Position numbers and translations under genes: made by a program | Part shown: in pieces, positions 37,000-51,036 of the stretch | Numbering within the stretch: the stretch's first letter is position 1 | Layout: each line of letters opens with the position of its first letter | NCBI GenBank assembly: GCA_928212115.1 | Contig: CAKMRJ010005634.1 | Span: 119,135,125-119,199,124 of the forward strand | Direction of reading: 5' to 3' | Source: Lactuca virosa | Taxonomy: Eukaryota > Streptophyta > Magnoliopsida > Asterales > Asteraceae | Length of the DNA stretch: 64,000 bases | Notes under the pieces: model-generated | Databases searched by the model: none | Told to the model about the DNA's origin: nothing | Seen by the model: only the letters and a program-made list of their open reading frames with translations

Positions 37000-39900
37000 C
37001 TTATAGATTCTTAATACATGATGTGATAAGATTACATTTTGATGTTTTGTAGGATCGAAGAAGAGAAAGGAAGCTTAAAGAAAGAGCAGGCTGAGTCTGA
37101 TCGTGAAGAAATGGATTTCGATCGCATGATTCGATGATAAGAATTTTGAGCTGCTGCTTAGGAGTTATGATAGATTGCTTAGAAATGTGTAGTAACATAG
37201 TTTTCATTTGTAATTGCATTGTAAGGAAAAAAAATTTCCGCAAATTTTATAAATAAAGAAATTTTTGTTTTATCTTATTTATATTTCCTTGGAATGGCAT
37301 TTATGAAAATTGATGTTTGTATGTTTTTAATTTTAGGAATATGGATTTGATTCTTTCATTTGTGGTAGTGTCTAAATTTACCAAATAAGGAAAGATTCTC
37401 ATCAACCAAGTTTCATTTGGATAGAAACTTGGAATCATGCAACTTGTGATGTATGATGAATGAGAATTTTCATCTTTGGGAAATTAAGACTAATTCTGTG
37501 TTCACATGTATATGTGAGTAAAGTGAAGGACTAGGGGATTGGGTACACATAGCTGTGCGCTGGGTAGGTCCACCACAAATAACGATAAGAATATTCGTTA
37601 TGATTTACTAAAAGTCTAGTAAACATGGTTATACTTACAAGATTAAGTGTAATTTTTTGAATCATAGGAAAAGTCTCAATGTATAGCAGAACGAATAAAA
37701 AAAATCAATTAGGCAGAAAGATAAAAGTTTCTCCAATCTGAAAGGAAATGAGAGTACTTTAGTATCGTGTTTTATGATCATCTTAATGATTATAAAAACT
37801 ATATCACAATTGATCCTCTAAGGACACCTTAGTACATATGCATGGCTAAGAAGAGGTATCGGGAATTGTTGAAAAGAGAATCATACTTCGTTCCGATATC
37901 AAGTCTTAGAGTCATACTCCAAGATTGTACATTGAGTGACATGATCTTAAGAAGGTTTATAACACTCATCAAATGTGGAATAGAAAGGATGTTTTCTTAC
38001 TCCTGCACATTTGAAATTGGTAAGAAAGAGACCAACTAAGATCGATTGTGTAAAGTGTTTTTCTTGATAAGAACCGGCACTAACTCTTGAATATTTGTTT
38101 GCCAAGTAATGTTTCTTGACAAAGAGAATCTTATATGTCAAGAGGTCAGTGGGAGTCTTAAAGATCTTGAAAAGTTTCAAGAACTAATCAAGAATAAACC
38201 TGTTATTAATCACTAGAACACGACTTAAGGTTTGTAACCTATCGTGTTGACATATTCTTGTTTCTGTGCCCATTCCAGTTAAGTTGACTATACATGTGAG
38301 TTCTATGAGTTCTCAATTGTTTGCATAACAACCTGGAAGCAATAGTAGGCCCTTATGCTGCCAGGTGGCAAGAAATTAAGATTGAACAAGTTCAGTCCAT
38401 ATGAGTTTGGATTTGTCACTAACCTTGTCTTGTGATTATGGTTATGACAAATTCACATGGATAGGAACACATACACCATTAATCTAAGTGACAAAGGTTT
38501 TTCTCCGCTTCTTGAAAATGATTGTGAGGAAACATTTTCACAAAGTAGATTTTAAGGAGATAGAATTTATGATATTTGCATTCTCAAATTCGATTATGAT
38601 TACGGCATCCCTCTTCATAGTTCGAATTGCGAGAAATGGCAAAAGGTCTAAACATTTGAGACTTATTACTGTATGACCTGAAATTGGTTAGACACACATG
38701 TGAGCTATCTAAGGAAAGGTGTATAAGTTTGAGAAGCCTAGATAAAGTCTTATCGAAGCATTTTGTATCAGAAATTTGAACTTTGGTAAGAAAGTCAACA
38801 AGTATTGATTTCTAGAAGTCCAACTTATTTCTGCGTGCATGTCAAAGCAAGTGGGAGCATAAGTGTTATGCTATTAAAGAAATGATTGTTATGCTAGTAG
38901 GAGCATAATCATTATGGTAAGTGTTGCAAGTTAGCAATGTTAGTTATAAAAAAACAAAAGTTTCAATTCGCAAAGTTGCACAGTTTGAAAAGTTATTTTG
39001 CTATAGTTAAGGGAGAGGAACTCATACTTCATTTCAAATCTAAAAGCTTAGATTGAGATTTTAATCAAATTTAGTCAAGGATATATATATGAATACCATG
39101 ATGGAATGCTTCAACATTGGAAATTCTATGTATGGAAATATTATAGCAAAAGAATGGTCAAGTATCATGTCTTTATGTAAGACATTATGAATCGTATCTC
39201 ATATGCTTCGGGTATAGGGTCGATTGCATATGTTATAATATTCTCCTGTTCTAATTTTCCAAATGCCTAGAGAATTAAGAGGGAAAAAGGACAAGAACCG
39301 GGTATGACTAAAGTATTTAAACAACTGTAAAGGACGATCTAAACTTTGCTGAGGATTGGTTGCTTAAGAACAGTTGGAAGTATAGTAATGAGTGGACCAT
39401 ATTGACATTGTTATGAATAGACAGGATTCTATTAATAATGAGTTGTCGTATGGAAAATATGGAAATGTTTCCATATTGGGAGTTGGATAATAGGAATCTA
39501 TGTGGAAGTTAGAAACTTTTATGCAAGAAGAATGTTCAAAGGAATGTACTTTGAAATTAAGACTTGGCTTCCTTGGAATTGTTTTGTTCTCAATCTCTAA
39601 AGGAGTACTTTGTAATATTGTTGGCAAAGTCTTTGTGACTTTTGTACCTTGACATTACAAAAGGTACATTGCATAATAGTTTAGAACATAACACATTCTA
39701 GCAGTGACAAGAATTTGGTATTCTTACACTTGCAATAAAGATTTGAAATTGTGAAATGAGCTTCATTTGAAATGTTTTCAATTAATTTATTTCACATAGT
39801 AAGGACCATAGATAAACATAGTGTGCATGCTTGGAGCATGAGATAACTATTGTTTTAATTCAAGTATTAAATTGATAAATCGAAACATTATACAATGAAT

Positions 39901-40726
39901 AATGTGTGATCAATATAGTGATTAAATAAAAGATGTTTTATTTATATTCAAAAGTTTTGAGACCATATTGGATTCGATTATTCTTGTGTTTCACTTTGCA
40001 TGTTTTGACTTCCCGAATAACTAGATTATTCAAACAATCCACAGTCGATCATACTTTGGAAGTAGGTATTGAAGCTAGACTGTCATGAATGGGTCTGTAG
40101 ATTGTCTAAAGGTGTTTAGACATAACACAAGTTTGTTGCGGTATTCATGAGTACTCCTGTAATAAGATTTGAGTATTGGTCTAAACCCACACTCATTTGA
40201 ATCAATTTATGGATTTTATCACGAGTAATCATGAGACGATAATATATTATATCTTGAAACCAAGACATGTGAGTTGTAGTTTACAAGTCGGTTGCACATT
40301 GACATATGAAAACGCACCAGTAACTTGGTGTTATAAAACATATTATTGTGTGTGCTTTGATCAGTAAATAGAGCAAGCACATGAGTCGAAGTTTATCCGT
40401 TCCATTTACCCTAAGAGGGATAAAAGCGGTATTTGTGGGCCCCTCAATGATTTAGTGATGACAACTCTAAGCGTTTGGCCAAGCCTGGACTGATTTGATT
40501 TTTTCAATTAGTCGGTCGTCATAAATCGGAAATTGGGAAACAACACATGAACAAAGAGAATGATTATAACCATGTCTCAGTTCATACGATATCGACAATG
40601 TAGGAATATATGATCCCTTATCTAATGGACGCGTTAATGATCAGAGTTCGACGACGACTTTTGAGAGCTACGATTGCTAGTCGGGTTTTGAATTCGTACT
40701 TACAATTATAGTTATTAGACTTATCC
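37000..40726 (+). pseudogene. Copia-3b decayed pol region
   Basis: Plus-strand traces of RT: an EAIVGPYAARW segment near 38340-38400 and the pre-YVDD segment near 38815-38870. The catalytic motif, integrase and RNase H are not detectable. Frames of 60-80 codons here are in random phases. Confidence 0.55.
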
Positions 40727-40737
40727 AAGTGGGAGAC
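40727..40737 (+). other. Copia-3b polypurine tract
   Basis: AAGTGGGAGAC directly before the 3' LTR. Confidence 0.85.
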
Positions 40738-41514
40738 TGTTGGATTAGGTGTTTAAGCCCATAACTATAATTGGTATGTACTTGACCCGAGAGTAGCATG
40801 GTCCATTTTGGGTTGCCTTCATCAGGACAATTTGATAGGATGGATATTTGAGTAAGAGGTTATTTATGATTTATTAATATATTATAAATATAATATATTA
40901 ATTGATAAATCATATTATTTAATTAGTATTGATCAAGAATGATTTGGAATTAATTAGTGATTAAAGAGACTAAGTTAAATTCACGGGGAGTGATTATTGT
41001 AAATCTGTGAGAGATATGGTTTGGACTAATGATCCATGTTTTAATTTGTAAACGGGCTAAGCTTATGTGAAAGTCCTAAACTTATTAGTCCATATCGTTA
41101 TGGATCGTAAGCCTAAGTGTTAAAATTAGGGTTATCATATAACTCTTGGGAATTCTACACTATAGATGTGTAAACCCCTTTAGCCAAAATCGAACCTAAG
41201 AGTGACATTGCATGAGTATGGACGATTTTTGGTGCCTAACCTCTCTCTCATTTGTCTTCCAATAGTTCATGATGTTTATGACTTGTTTGAGGCACAACAC
41301 TTGGGGTGCTAAGCTCTTGAAAGGCCAAATTCAACAAGCTACAACAAGAGGTAATCTTCTAACTTACTCTATGATTTATATGTCAAAATTGTATGCTAGT
41401 TGAGGCTTCATGCTTTGGAAGTTTTATTGCATGTATAATTAGAGAAAACTTAGATCCAAAGCTATTAGGGTTGTATGTGCACCATAGGAGTGTTATAGTA
41501 CCAAAAACCCAACA
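40738..41514 (+). repeat. Copia-3b 3' LTR
   Basis: TGTTGGATTAGG to AAAACCCAACA. From 40922 it lies within the duplicated segment and shows extra 1-bp indels. Confidence 0.9.
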
Positions 41515-41579
41515 TTCCTATCCATGTGAATTTGTTATTTCTAACCATTATCATAGGATAAGGTCTATGACAAATTCAA

Positions 41580-41780
41580 ACTCATATGGACTGAACTTGT
41601 TCAATCTTAATTTCTTTCCACTTAGCAACACAAGGGCCTACCATGTCTTCCAAGTTGTTAAGCAGATCATCCTTACTGATCAATGAACTTTCACTGATAA
41701 AGGTTCTTTGCCTTATGCAATCAATTGTGAACTCATAGAACTCACATGCATAGTCATTTTTAACTGGAATGGGCACAGAA
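41580..41780 (-). pseudogene. Copia-3a RT N-terminal remnant
   Basis: The minus strand encodes NNLEDMVGPCVAKWKEIKIE and then QVQSI, a decayed form of the Copia RT start. It is repeated identically at 47045-47239 in the duplicate. Confidence 0.6.
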
Positions 41781-43069
41781 ACAAGAATATGTCAACACGA
41801 TAGGTTACAAACCTCAAGTCGTGTGCTAGTGATAAACAATAGGTTTTATTCTTGATTAGTTCTTAACTATTCAAGATCTTAAGACTGCCACTTCCTCTTG
41901 AGATATAAGATTCTCTTGTCAGGAAATATTCCTTGACAAACAAATATTCAAGAATTAGTGTGGATTCTTATCAAGAATAACACTTCACACGATTGGTCTT
42001 AGTTGGTTTTTGTTTTATCCTAAACATCACAACTACCAATTTGAATGTGTTATAACCTACTTAAGATATGTCACTCAAGTCATAATCTTGGAGAATAACT
42101 CTAAGACTTGATTTTGGAACGAAGTATGACTCACCTAATTGATTTAACCATTTCAACAATTCCCAATTCCTCTTCTTAGTCATACAAATGCACTAAGGTG
42201 TCCTTAGAGGATCAATTGTGATATGGTTTTCATAATCATTAAGATGATCATAAAACATGATACTAAAGTATTCTCCTTTCCTTTCAGATTGGAAGAAACT
42301 TTTAATCTTTCTGCGTGTTTGATTTCTTTTTTATTCGTTCTGCTATACATTGAAACTTTTCAATGATTCAGAATCACACTTAATCTTGTAAGCATAACCA
42401 TATTACCAAACTTTAGTAAATCATTACGAATAGTCTTATTATTCGTTGTGGTGGACCTGACCAGTGCACAATGATGTGTACTAGATCCCTTAGTCCTTCA
42501 CTTGACTCACATATACATGTGAACAAGGAATTAGTCTTAATTCCCAAAGGAAGGTTCTCATTCATCATACAATACAAGTTGCATGATTCCAAATTTCTGT
42601 CCGATGAAACTGGGTTGATGAGAATCTTTCCTTATTTGGTAAATTTTGGACACTACCACAAACGAAAGAATCAAATCCCTTCACAGTATTGCTAATAATA
42701 ATAAAACACCAAATTTTCACAAATGCCATTTGTAAGGAAATATAAAAATAAGATAAAAAACAAAAATTTTCTTTTATTTATAAAAATTGCGGAAAAATTG
42801 TCCTTACAATGCAATTACATATGAAAACTATGTTCCTAAATATTCTAAGCAATCTTATCATAACTCGTAAGCAAGCAGTTCAAAAAAATCTGATCATGGA
42901 ACCACGCGATCGAAATCCATCTCTTCACGATCCAGACTCTGCTTACTCTTCTTTAAGCTTCCTTCTTTCTTCGATCCTACAAAACATCAAATGCAATTTA
43001 CACATCATGTATTAAGAATCTACAAATAGGAGCTTAATAGAGTTAGACAGTGGACTTACCTGAAGTAGA

Positions 43070-43783
43070 GTCAAACATTTTGACTTTACCATCCTTGTGG
43101 TCCTTCAGGTAGATACGGCAGCTTCGCAACCAATGCCCCTTCTCTTGGTAGTAGAAGAAAACAGAATCTTTTGGAATGGCACATGGAACAATCTCAGACT
43201 TAGCCTATCTCTTTACCATTTAGTCAAATGGTTTGACCATGGCCGATACCTTTCCATTGGGAATAGGATACTTTTCTGGACTTCCAATGTTTCCATTATC
43301 AATGTCCATGGAAGTTTGGGAAGCAGATCTTCCAATCAAATTAGCTTAACCAGTGCGCCAAATCATTGCGGATTCAGCAGCAATTAGGAAATATGTAAGA
43401 TCAATAAGGGTCACATCGTGATCTTTCATATAGTAGTCTTTAACAAACTGACCATACGACTCTGGAAATGACTGAAGAGCGAAGTCAACAACCAGCTTCT
43501 TTGGAAAAACGACACCTAACATTCTCAGCCTGTCAATGTGTGACTTCATCTCTAAGACATGTGTACACACATACCTTCCATCTTGGTGTTTGCTTGCGAA
43601 TAGGGTTTGAGTGACCTTGAAATTTTCAAGTAGACGAGCATGTGGGTTAGGGAGAACTATTGGAGGAGGTGGAGGAAGTGAAACATGATATCCATTTCCA
43701 CGATCCAATTGTGGGACATCATCTTCGTAAGGAAAGCTTTTTCCATAATTTTCGGGAAGACCATAGTTGTCAGAACTAGACAT
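43070..43783 (-). pseudogene. Copia-3a gag, knuckle cysteines lost (first copy)
   Basis: A 145-codon frame (43783-43346) encodes a capsid-like protein: SSDNYGLPENYGKSFPYEDD, a PPPPPIVLPNP stretch, HVLEMKSHIDRLRMLGVVF, YYMKDHDVTLIDLTYFLIAA, then a stop. Downstream in the nucleocapsid region (43175-43070) the CX2C of the zinc knuckle has become FX2Y, while the His and last Cys remain. UBN2-type Copia gag is the family. Loss of zinc ligands and the stop make it non-functional as a full Gag. Confidence 0.8.
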
Positions 43784-44146
43784 CTACAAGGGAGAAATTC
43801 AAGTAAATTGTTATAAGTCCTTAATATAACACCCAAATGAAATTAAGGCTAGGAACCCAACACAATTTTCCAATTCGGAAGAGGGATGCGGTAATCAAAT
43901 GTAAAATATTTGAAGGTTAGGTAAATGACGATTTACCAATTTCCACCATGAAAAACGAAAATGAACATTAGGTTTTAAATGAATTGAAATTCCTAGATTC
44001 TTTGAGATTCATTGAACTTGTTAATGGCATGTTTAATCTCGATTATGCCCTTCAAGTTTGTGACTGGGATACCGAGGATCACAAATTAGGTCTGAATAAC
44101 CATGCAAATTACCTTGGTACTCTCGAAGATATGTATCACCTAATCA

Positions 44147-44254
44147 ATATGCGGGTTAACCACACACGCTCCATTGATCTATGACAAACTACGAGCTACC
44201 CATTGCCATCCTTCATTAGTCTCAATTAGTGTGCCGAGTAACCACACACGCTCC
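44147..44254 (-). repeat. Paired leader hairpin motifs of Copia-3a (first copy)
   Basis: Copies at 44149-44172 and 44230-44254. The second is damaged (GAGTAACC for GATTAACC) relative to the other assembly copy. Confidence 0.7.
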
Positions 44255-45575
44255 ATAACGACTAATAAGGTGCGATGTGCACATTTTCATGGGCTAGCAT
44301 CAAATTCACATTTTCCTAAGTAACTAAGATTGAGAATTTATAGTTGTAGTTAGTGTTGTTGGTGTTTTTCATTATTTATACTTTGTAATGGAAGTTTGTG
44401 TCCTATCCGACCCGTTCGGCTAACGACCCTCCACCAATCAAGGATGCGGTGGGTGAGAGGGGACACCCATTTCAACTGCCATTTTATAGGCAGTTTCCTT
44501 ATACCCCTTATAGATTGGCTTCGTGAATGAGGCCTACTAACGGTAAGACTGACTTTTTATTATACATATATAATATATTAAACTTTTAATTTTATATAGT
44601 ATAAGGGTGTATTTTAAAATTTTAAATATTTGATGGTTTAATCTATTAATAAATTATACTCTTAATTTAATTTAAACTATAAATCATATGATTATGGATT
44701 TAATAATACTCTTTTAATAAATATTCAATAACTATTAATAAAGTCCATAAGAGTTAATTTGAACTATTCACACAAAAACATCAAGTTCCAAATACTAAAT
44801 TCAAATTAAAACCATTTAATTAATATTTTAAGTTATGAACCCAAGAGTTTTAGAATTCAATGTTTCATAAAAAAGACCTTTTCAAATTCCAAAACTTGAG
44901 GGCATGTTTTGTAACTCTTGAAAACTTTTGGATTCCATAACTTATGGAGTTAATGTTTTTTTATGAATGTGGCTTTTCATGTTTCATAACTTGAGGACAA
45001 GTTATGAAACTCTTCAAAACCTTTTGAGTTCCAAATTTGATGACAAATTTTGTAACTCCTTAAAAAACTTTTTGAGTTCCCAATCTTGATGACAAGTTTT
45101 GTAACTCCTTAAAACATTTAGATCAAATTTTAAACTCTTAAAATAACCCATTTTATCTTTTACTTAATTTGATCAAATACAACTCTTGTAGTAAGATAAT
45201 TTCAAATCAAATTACACAAATAATTAGTTATCACATAATCTAGTAATTATTTTATAATTTGACAATTTATCTTTTAATTGGATGGGGATAATCACTACCA
45301 TATCAGAAAAAACACATATTTTATGATGCAAAACAGTTTGTGGTAATGATCCTAATCCAATTTTGGCCAAAAAAACCCGAAAAACTACCAACAGATGATC
45401 CAACTCGTCGATTCTGATAATGGACTCGCCGAGTTCATCACTGATGAACATGGACTCGTCGAGTTCATGTATGGACTCGTCAAGTCCTTCAGTCAGAATG
45501 CAAATTTCAACTTTTTCAACTTTGAACAATTAATATATGCATCTATATAACAGAAAACACCTATGGCATGACCAC

Positions 45576-46337
45576 TGTTGGGTTTTAGGGTACTAAACAC
45601 TACTATGGTGCACATACAACCCTAATAGCTTTGGATCTAAGTTTTCTCTAGTTATACATGCAACAAAAATTATCCAAAACATGAAGCCTACAACTAGCAT
45701 ACAATATTGATATTTGAATCATAAAATACTAGTTAGAAGATTACCTCTTGTTGTAGCTTGCAGAGTTTTGGCCTTTTCGAGCCTAGCACCTCAAGTGTGA
45801 TGCCTCAAATGTCACAACAAACCAAGAACAAAAGGAGGAACTTGAGAGAGAGGTTTTGGAGACACAAAAATCGTCTAGGCTTTTAGAATCACGAGTGCAC
45901 GATTTTTTGCTTAGGGGCTATAAATATATAGTGTAGAATTCCATGGGTCGTTGAAACCCTAATCCATACATTTATACTTATGATCCATAACATACATGGA
46001 CTAACTCTTCATGGACTCTCACATAAACTTAGTCGCATCATGGATCAATAGCCCCAAACCATATGTATCACTGATTTACATAATTGTACCCGTTAATTTT
46101 TAATGTAGTCTCTTTGATCACTAAATTAATTCCAAATTACTTCTTGACCATACTAATTAAAAATATGATTTCTCAATTAATATATTATACTTATAATATA
46201 TTAATAATCAGAATACCTCTTTCTCAAATATCCATTCCTATCAAATTGTTCCAGAGAGTTGCAAACCAAATTGACATGCTTATATCGGGTCAAGTACATA
46301 CTAATCATAGTTATGGGCTTAGACACCTAATCCAACA
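45576..46337 (-). repeat. Copia-3a 5' LTR (first, noisier copy)
   Basis: Same LTR as 51037-51805 with several small deletions. The adjoining PBS is reduced to GGCATGACCA. It is followed by the TSD GTTAC (46338-46342) and the same flank. Confidence 0.85.
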
Positions 46338-46367
46338 GTTACAACACTAAATTAGAAATGATTGTAA

Positions 46368-46380
46368 NNNNNNNNNNNNN
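46368..46380. other. Assembly gap of 13 N
   Basis: Thirteen Ns between two near-identical sequences. Confidence 0.99.
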
Positions 46381-48539
46381 ATTAGTATTGATCAAGAATT
46401 GATTTGGAATTAATTTAGTGATTAAAGAGACTAATTAAATTAACGGGCGAGTGATTATGTAAAATCTGTGAGCGCTGAGATATGGTTTGGACTAATGATC
46501 CATGTTTAATTTGTAACGGGCTAAGCTTATGTGAAAGTCCATAAATTATTAGTCCATATAAGTTATGGATCGTAAGCCTAAGTGTTAAAATTAGGGTTAC
46601 ATATAACTCTTGGAATTCTACACTATATATGTGTAACCCCTTTAGCCAAAATCGAACCTAAGAGTGACATTGCATGAGTATGGACGATTTTTGGTGCCAA
46701 CCTCTCTCCATTTGTCTTCCAATAGTTCATGATGTTTATGACTTGTTTGAGGCACAACACTTGGGGTGCTAAGCTCTTGAAAAGGCCAAATTCAACAAGC
46801 TACAACAAGAGGTAATCTTCTAACTTACTCTTATGATTTATATGTCAAAATTGTATGCTAGTTGTAGGCTTCATGCTTTGGAAGTTTTATTGCATGTATA
46901 ATTAGAGAAAACTTAGATCCAAAGCTATTAGGGTTGTATGTGCACCATAGGAGTGTTATAGTACCAAAAACCCAACATTCCTATCCATGTGAATTTGTTA
47001 TTTCTAACCATTATCATAGGATAAGGTCTATGACAAATTCAAACTCATATGGACTGAACTTGTTCAATCTTAATTTCTTTCCACTTAGCAACACAAGGGC
47101 CTACCATGTCTTCCAAGTTGTTAAGCAGATCATCCTTACTGATCAATGAACTTTCACTGATAAAGGTTCTTTGCCTTATGCAATCAATTGTGAACTCATA
47201 GAACTCACATGCATAGTCATTTTTAACTGGAATGGGCACAGAAACAAGAATATGTCAACACGATAGGTTACAAACCTCAAGTCGTGTGCTAGTGATAAAC
47301 AATAGGTTTTATTCTTGATTAGTTCTTGAAACTATTCAAGATCTTTAAGACTGCCACTGTCCTCTTGAGATATAAGATTCTCTTGTCAGGAAATATTCCT
47401 TGACAAACAAATATTCAAGAATTAGTGTGGATTCTTATCAAGAATAACACTTCACACGATTGGTCTTAGTTGGTTTTTGTTTTATCCTAAACATCACAAC
47501 TACCAATTTGAATGTGTTATAACCTACTTAAGATATGTCACTCAAGTCATAATCTTGGAGAATAACTCTAAGACTTGATTTTGGAACGAAGTATGACTCA
47601 CCTTAATTGATTTAACCATTTCAACAATTCCCAATTCCTCTTCTTAGTCATACAAATGCACTAAGGTGTCCTTAGAGGATCAATTGTGATATGGTTTTCA
47701 TAATCATTAAGATGATCATAAAACATGATACTAAAGTATTCTCCTTTCCTTTCAGATTGGAGAAACTTTTAATCTTTCTGCGTGTTTGATTCTTTTTATT
47801 CGTTCTGCTATACATTGAAACTTTTTCAATGATTCAGAATCACACTTAATCTTGTAAGCATAACCATATTTACCAAACTTTTAGTAAATCATTACGAATA
47901 GTCTTATTATTCGTTGTGGTGGACCTGACCAGTGCACAATGATGTGTACTAGATCCCTTAGTCCTTCACTTGACTCACATATACATGTGAACAAGGAATT
48001 AGTCTTAATTTCCCAAAGATGAAGGTTCTCATTCATCATACAATACAAGTTGCATGATTCCAAATTTCTGTCCGATTGAAACTTGGTTGATGAGAATCTT
48101 TCCTTATTTGGTAAATTTCTGACACTACCACAAACGAAAGAATCAAATCCACTCACAGTATTGCTAATAATATATAAACACCAAATTTTCACAAATGCCA
48201 TTGTAAGGAAATATAAAATAAGATAAAAAACAAAATTTTCTTTTATTTATAAAAATTGCGGAAAAACTTGTCCTTACAATGCAATTACATATGAAAACTA
48301 TGTTCCTAAATATTTCTAAGCAATCTATCATAACTCGTAAGCAGCAGTTCAAAAAATCTGATCATGGAACCACGCGATCGAAATCCATCTCTTCACGATC
48401 AGACTCTGCTTACTCTTCCTTTAAGCTTCCTTTCTTTTCTTCGATCCTACAAAACATCAAAATGCAATCTTCTCACATCATGTATTAAGAATCTACAAAT
48501 AGGAGCTTAATAGAGTTAGACAGTGGACTTACCTGAAGT

Positions 48540-49250
48540 AGAGTCAAACATTTTGACTTTACCATCCTTGTGGTCCTTCAGGTAGATACGGCAGCTTCGC
48601 AACCAATGCCCCTTCTCTTGGTAGTAGAAGAAAACAGAATCTTTTGGAATGGCACATGGAACAATCTCAGACTTAGCCTATCTCTTTACCATTTAGTCAA
48701 ATGGTTTGACCATGGCCGATCCCTTTCCATTGGGAAGGAACTTTTCTGGACTTCCAATGTTTCCATTGTCAATGTCCATGGAAGTTTGGGAAGCAGATCT
48801 TCCAATCAAATTAGCTTAACCAGTGCGCCAAATCATTGCGGATTCAGCAGCAATTAGGAAATATGTAAGATCAATAAGGGTCACATCGTGATCTTTCATA
48901 TAGTAGTCTTTAACAAACTGACCATACGACTCTGGAAATGACTGAAGAGCGAAGTCAACAACCAGCTTCTTTGGAAAAACGACACCTAACATTCTCAGCC
49001 TGTCAATGTGTGACTTCATCTCTAAGACATGTGTACACACATACCTTCCATCTTGGTGTTTGCTTGCGAATAGGGTTTGAGTGACCTTGAAATTTTCAAG
49101 TAGACGAGCATGTGGGTTAGGGAGAACTATTGGAGGAGGTGGAGGAAGTGAACATGATATCCATTCCACGATCCATTTGGGGACATCATCTTCGTAAGGA
49201 AAGCTTTTTCCATAATTTTCGGGAAGACCATAGTTGTCAGAACTAGACAT
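48540..49250 (-). pseudogene. Copia-3a gag (second copy)
   Basis: Same gag as 43070-43783, with the same FX2Y change in the knuckle and the same stop. It has small indels near the N-terminus that change a stretch around residue 25-31. The identical damage shows both copies are one locus. Confidence 0.8.
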
Positions 49251-49618
49251 CTACAAGGGAGAAATTCAAGTAAATTGTTATAAGTCCTTAATATAACACC
49301 CAAAATGAAATATTAAGGCTAGGACCCAACACAATATTTCACAATTCGGAAGAGGGATGCGGTAATCAAATTGTAAAATATTTGAAGGTAGGTAAATGAC
49401 GATTTACCAATTTCCACCATGAAAAACGAAAATGAACATTAGGTTTAAATGAATTGAAATTCCTAGATTCTTTGAGATTCATTGAACTTGTTAATGGCAT
49501 GTTTAATCTCGATTATGCCCTTCAAGTTTGTGACTGGGATACCGAGGATCACAAATAAGGTCTGAATAACCATGCAAATTACCTTGGTACTCTCGAAGAT
49601 ATGTATCACCTAATCAAT

Positions 49619-49724
49619 ATGCGGGTTAACCACACACGCTCCATTGATCTATGACAAACTACGAGCTACCCATTGCCATCCTTCATTAGTCTCATATTAG
49701 TGTGCCGATTAACCACACACGCTC
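49619..49724 (-). repeat. Paired leader hairpin motifs of Copia-3a (second copy)
   Basis: Copies at 49619-49642 and 49700-49724, both with a GGTTAACC or GATTAACC core. Same position relative to gag as in Copia-2 and Copia-3b. Confidence 0.75.
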
Positions 49725-50857
49725 CACTAACGACTAATAAGGTGCGATGTGCAATTTCATGGGCTAGCATCAAATTCACATTTTTCCTAAGTAACTAAGA
49801 TTGAGAATTTATAAGTGTTTAGTTACTTAGTATTTTCATTATACTTTTAATGGAAGTTTGTGTCCTATCCTACCCGTTCGGCTAACGACCCTCCACCAAT
49901 CAAGGATGCGGTGGGTGAGAGTGGACACCCATTCAACTGCCATTTTATAGGCAGTTTCCTTATACCCCTTATAGATTGGCTTCGTGAATGAGGCCTACTA
50001 ACGGTAAGACTGACTTTTTATTATACATATATAATATATTAAACTTTTAATTTTATATAGTATAAGGGTGTATTTTAAAATTTTAAAATATTTGATGGTT
50101 TAATCTATTAATAAATTATACTCTTAATTTAATTAAACTTAAATCATATGATTATGGATTTAATAATACTCTTTTAATTAAATATTCAATTAACTATTAA
50201 TAAAGTCCATAAGAGTTAATTTGAACTATTCAACAAAAACATCAAGTTCCAAATACTAAATTCAAAATTAAAACCATTTAATTAATATTTTAAGTTATGA
50301 ACCCAAGAGTTTTAGAATTCAATGTTTCATAAAAAAGACCTTTTCAAATTCCAAAACTTGAGGGCATGTTTTGTAACTCTTGAAAACTTTGGTTCCATAA
50401 CTTATGGAGTTAATGTTTTTTTATGAATGTGGCTTTTCATGTTTCATAACTTGAGGACAAGTTATGAAACTCTTCAAAACCTTTTGAGTTCCAAATTTGA
50501 TGACAAATTTTGTAACTCCTTAAAAAACTTTTTGAGTTCCAAATCTTGATGACAAGTTTTGTAACTCCTTAAAACATTTAGATCAAATTTTAAACTTATA
50601 AAATAACCATTTTATCTTTTACTAATTTGATCATAATACAACTCTTGTAGTAAGATAATTTCAAATCAAATTACACAAATAATTAGTTTATCACATAATC
50701 TAGTAATTATTTTATAATTTGACAATTTATCTTTTAATTGGATGGGGATAATCACTACCATATCAGAAAAAACATATTTTATGATGCAAAACAGTTTGTG
50801 GTAATGATCCTAATCCAATTTTGGCCAAAAAAACCCGAAAAACTACCAACAGATGAT

Positions 50858-50945
50858 CCAACTCGTCGATTCTGATAATGGACTCGCCGAGTTCATCACT
50901 GATGAACATGGACTCGTCGAGTTCATGTATGGACTCGTCAAGTCC
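50858..50945 (-). repeat. ACTCGNCGAGT palindromes in the Copia-3a leader
   Basis: Four copies or near copies close to the PBS: ACTCGTCGATT, ACTCGCCGAGT, ACTCGTCGAGT and ACTCGTCAAGT. The duplicate has them at 45400-45490. Confidence 0.8.
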
Positions 50946-51036
50946 TTCAGTCAGAATGCAAATTTCAACTTTTTCAACTTTGAACAATTAATATATGCAT
51001 CTATATAACAGAAAACACCTATGGCTATGATACCAC

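Larger units (their letters stand above)
33763..41514 (+). mobile_element. Copia-3b, plus-strand Copia element nested in Copia-3a
   Basis: LTRs 33763-34538 and 40738-41514, perfect TSD TTCCT (33758-33762 and 41515-41519), PBS 34540-34552, PPT 40727-40737. It belongs to the same family as its host, Copia-3a, but is inserted in the opposite orientation, in the pol remnant. Leader and gag are recognisable; pol is decayed as in Copia-2. After removing it, Copia-3a reads through without a break. Confidence 0.92.
40922..46367. repeat. First copy of a 5.4-kb duplicated segment (likely contig overlap)
   Basis: Matches 46381-51835 end to end. It starts inside the Copia-3b 3' LTR, crosses the Copia-3b TSD, spans the right part of Copia-3a with its LTR and TSD, and ends 25 bases into the Athila-like LTR. 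The last kilobase has many small deletions compared with the second copy. Confidence 0.9.

Noticed and set aside
41393..43387. Plus-strand frames repeated at 46934-48857
   Set aside because: They are antisense to Copia-3a pol and gag, and their repetition reflects the assembly duplication.
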